Assembly (NCBI RefSeq): GCF_013408745.1
Contig: NZ_JACCBJ010000001.1
Span: 1,364,001-1,428,000 of the forward strand
DNA: 64,000 nt
Origin: Leifsonia soli
GTDB taxonomy: Bacteria > Actinomycetota > Actinomycetes > Actinomycetales > Microbacteriaceae
Reading direction: 5' to 3'
In this document: positions 63,519 through 64,000 of the stretch, in pieces
Numbering within the stretch: the stretch's first letter is position 1
Layout of the letters: every line of letters begins with the position of its first letter
Notes under the pieces: model-generated
Told to the model about the DNA's origin: nothing
What the model saw: only the letters and a program-made list of their open reading frames with translations
Databases searched by the model: none
Program-made: the position numbers and the translations under genes

Positions 63519-64000
63519 TGATGCGGATCCGTCGACGCGCCGACCGCCGGCCGGTGGATGAGGTCGGGATCGACGACCTCATCCCGGGCGACGACTCCGC
63601 TGCCGCCCCGGCCGGGACAGACGGCCAGAGCACACCGGCAGCATCCGGCTGGTCGCGCGTGCTGCGAGGCAATCGGCTGTTGTGGCTCGTGGCCGGCGCC
63701 TCCGTCGTCTGCCTCGCAGCCGGGTACGCCGGCGGCGCCCTGCTCTCGTCGGCCGACGCCGCCGAGACACCGGGGAAGGGCGGTCCGATCACCGTCCCCG
63801 TCGAGTCGAGGGTGCTCTCCAACACGGTGAAACTGCGCGGAGACGCCGCGTTCGACGATGCCGTCGAGGTGAAAGTCGCCGCCGGCGACCTGGAGGGGCC
63901 CGCCGTCGTGACGGGAACGGTCCCCGAGGTCGGCGCGACGCTCGACGCGCTCAGCGTGGCGCTGGAGGTCGCGGGGCGCCCGGTGATCGTCCTCCCCGGG
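63515..64000 (+). CDS. Efflux periplasmic-adaptor/peptidoglycan-binding-like protein, N-terminal part
   Basis: The open frame starts at ATG 63515, overlapping the lipoprotein stop, and runs off the right edge (162 codons present). A 50-residue acidic cytoplasmic part is followed by one helix (LLWLVAGASVVCLAAGYAGG). The external region has VPVESRVLSNTVKLRGDA, then VVTGTVPEVGATLDALSVAL and EVAGRPVIVLPG, typical of actinobacterial MacA-like adaptors that contain a peptidoglycan-binding domain and precede ABC exporter genes. The rest of the gene and the transporter lie outside the window. Confidence 0.82.
   Translation, partial: MMMRIRRRADRRPVDEVGIDDLIPGDDSAAAPAGTDGQSTPAASGWSRVLRGNRLLWLVAGASVVCLAAGYAGGALLSSADAAETPGKGGPITVPVESRVLSNTVKLRGDAAFDDAVEVKVAAGDLEGPAVVTGTVPEVGATLDALSVALEVAGRPVIVLPG

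Overview
The window is chromosomal DNA from a high-GC actinobacterium. Gene content and order fit Microbacteriaceae, with Leifsonia or a close relative my best guess. The evidence is about 70% GC, frequent GTG/TTG starts, many apparently leaderless genes, an actinobacterial qcrCAB/ctaCDEF respiratory set, a dcw cluster with sepF, yggT and divIVA, and gene neighbourhoods resembling the Mycobacterium tuberculosis Rv2140-Rv2230 region (trpD-ctaE-qcrCAB, idsA-Rv2175c-pknL, mraZ to wag31). I see no insertion sequence, prophage, CRISPR array, tRNA or rRNA. This is a core-genome window.

Layout. 1-5.2 kb: an MFS exporter (cut by the window edge) divergent from its likely TetR repressor, then polyphosphate glucokinase and a kdpDE two-component system without kdpFABC. 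5.2-7.2 kb: RNase P RNA, a degenerate zinc-ribbon coiled-coil protein and a Nif3-like protein. 7.3-13.5 kb: an NCS1-type permease with a very long acidic N-terminus, thyA-folA, a DUF1345 membrane protein, an aspartate-type aminotransferase and a GNAT acetyltransferase. 13.6-17.1 kb: dhaKLM (dihydroxyacetone kinase, with HPr fused to DhaM) and trpD. 17.2-26.4 kb: the respiratory supercomplex genes ctaE-qcrCAB (+) and ctaCDF (-), converging on an rRNA methyltransferase gene and a 518-bp spacer holding three palindromic repeats, then erpA. 26.5-33.1 kb: M20 peptidase, DUF3043, an RNase H fusion, pyrD, nrdR, hisD and a flavin reductase. 33.2-56.8 kb: one long minus-strand block from mraZ through the division and wall genes (rsmH, ftsL, ftsI, murE, murF, mraY, murD, ftsW, murG, murC, ftsQ, ftsZ, yggS, sepF, yggT, divIVA) into lspA, rluD and dnaE. 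57-64 kb: DUF3040, polyprenyl synthase, an Rv2175c-like regulator, a LysM wall protein, a PASTA kinase (PknL type), and a lipoprotein followed by the start of an efflux-adaptor-like protein.

The genes form two main working sets: the aerobic chain (menaquinol-cytochrome c reductase plus aa3 oxidase) and the peptidoglycan/division machinery, flanked by its likely regulators (MraZ, PknL, Rv2175c-like) and a polyprenyl diphosphate synthase.

The most unusual signals are: (i) several long intergenic palindromes of unrelated stem sequence but similar size, some sharing CCCCCACCG/CGGTGGG edges; (ii) at least thirteen genes with a TANNNT-like -10 box exactly 6-7 nt before the start codon; (iii) a MurE whose amino-acid specificity motif reads DFHPR instead of DNPR; (iv) 10-bp-phased GTGGA repeats and a 30-bp palindrome in front of mraZ; and (v) an RNase H fused to an NTF2-like domain. 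All functional statements are read from sequence and family knowledge; nothing was computed against a database.
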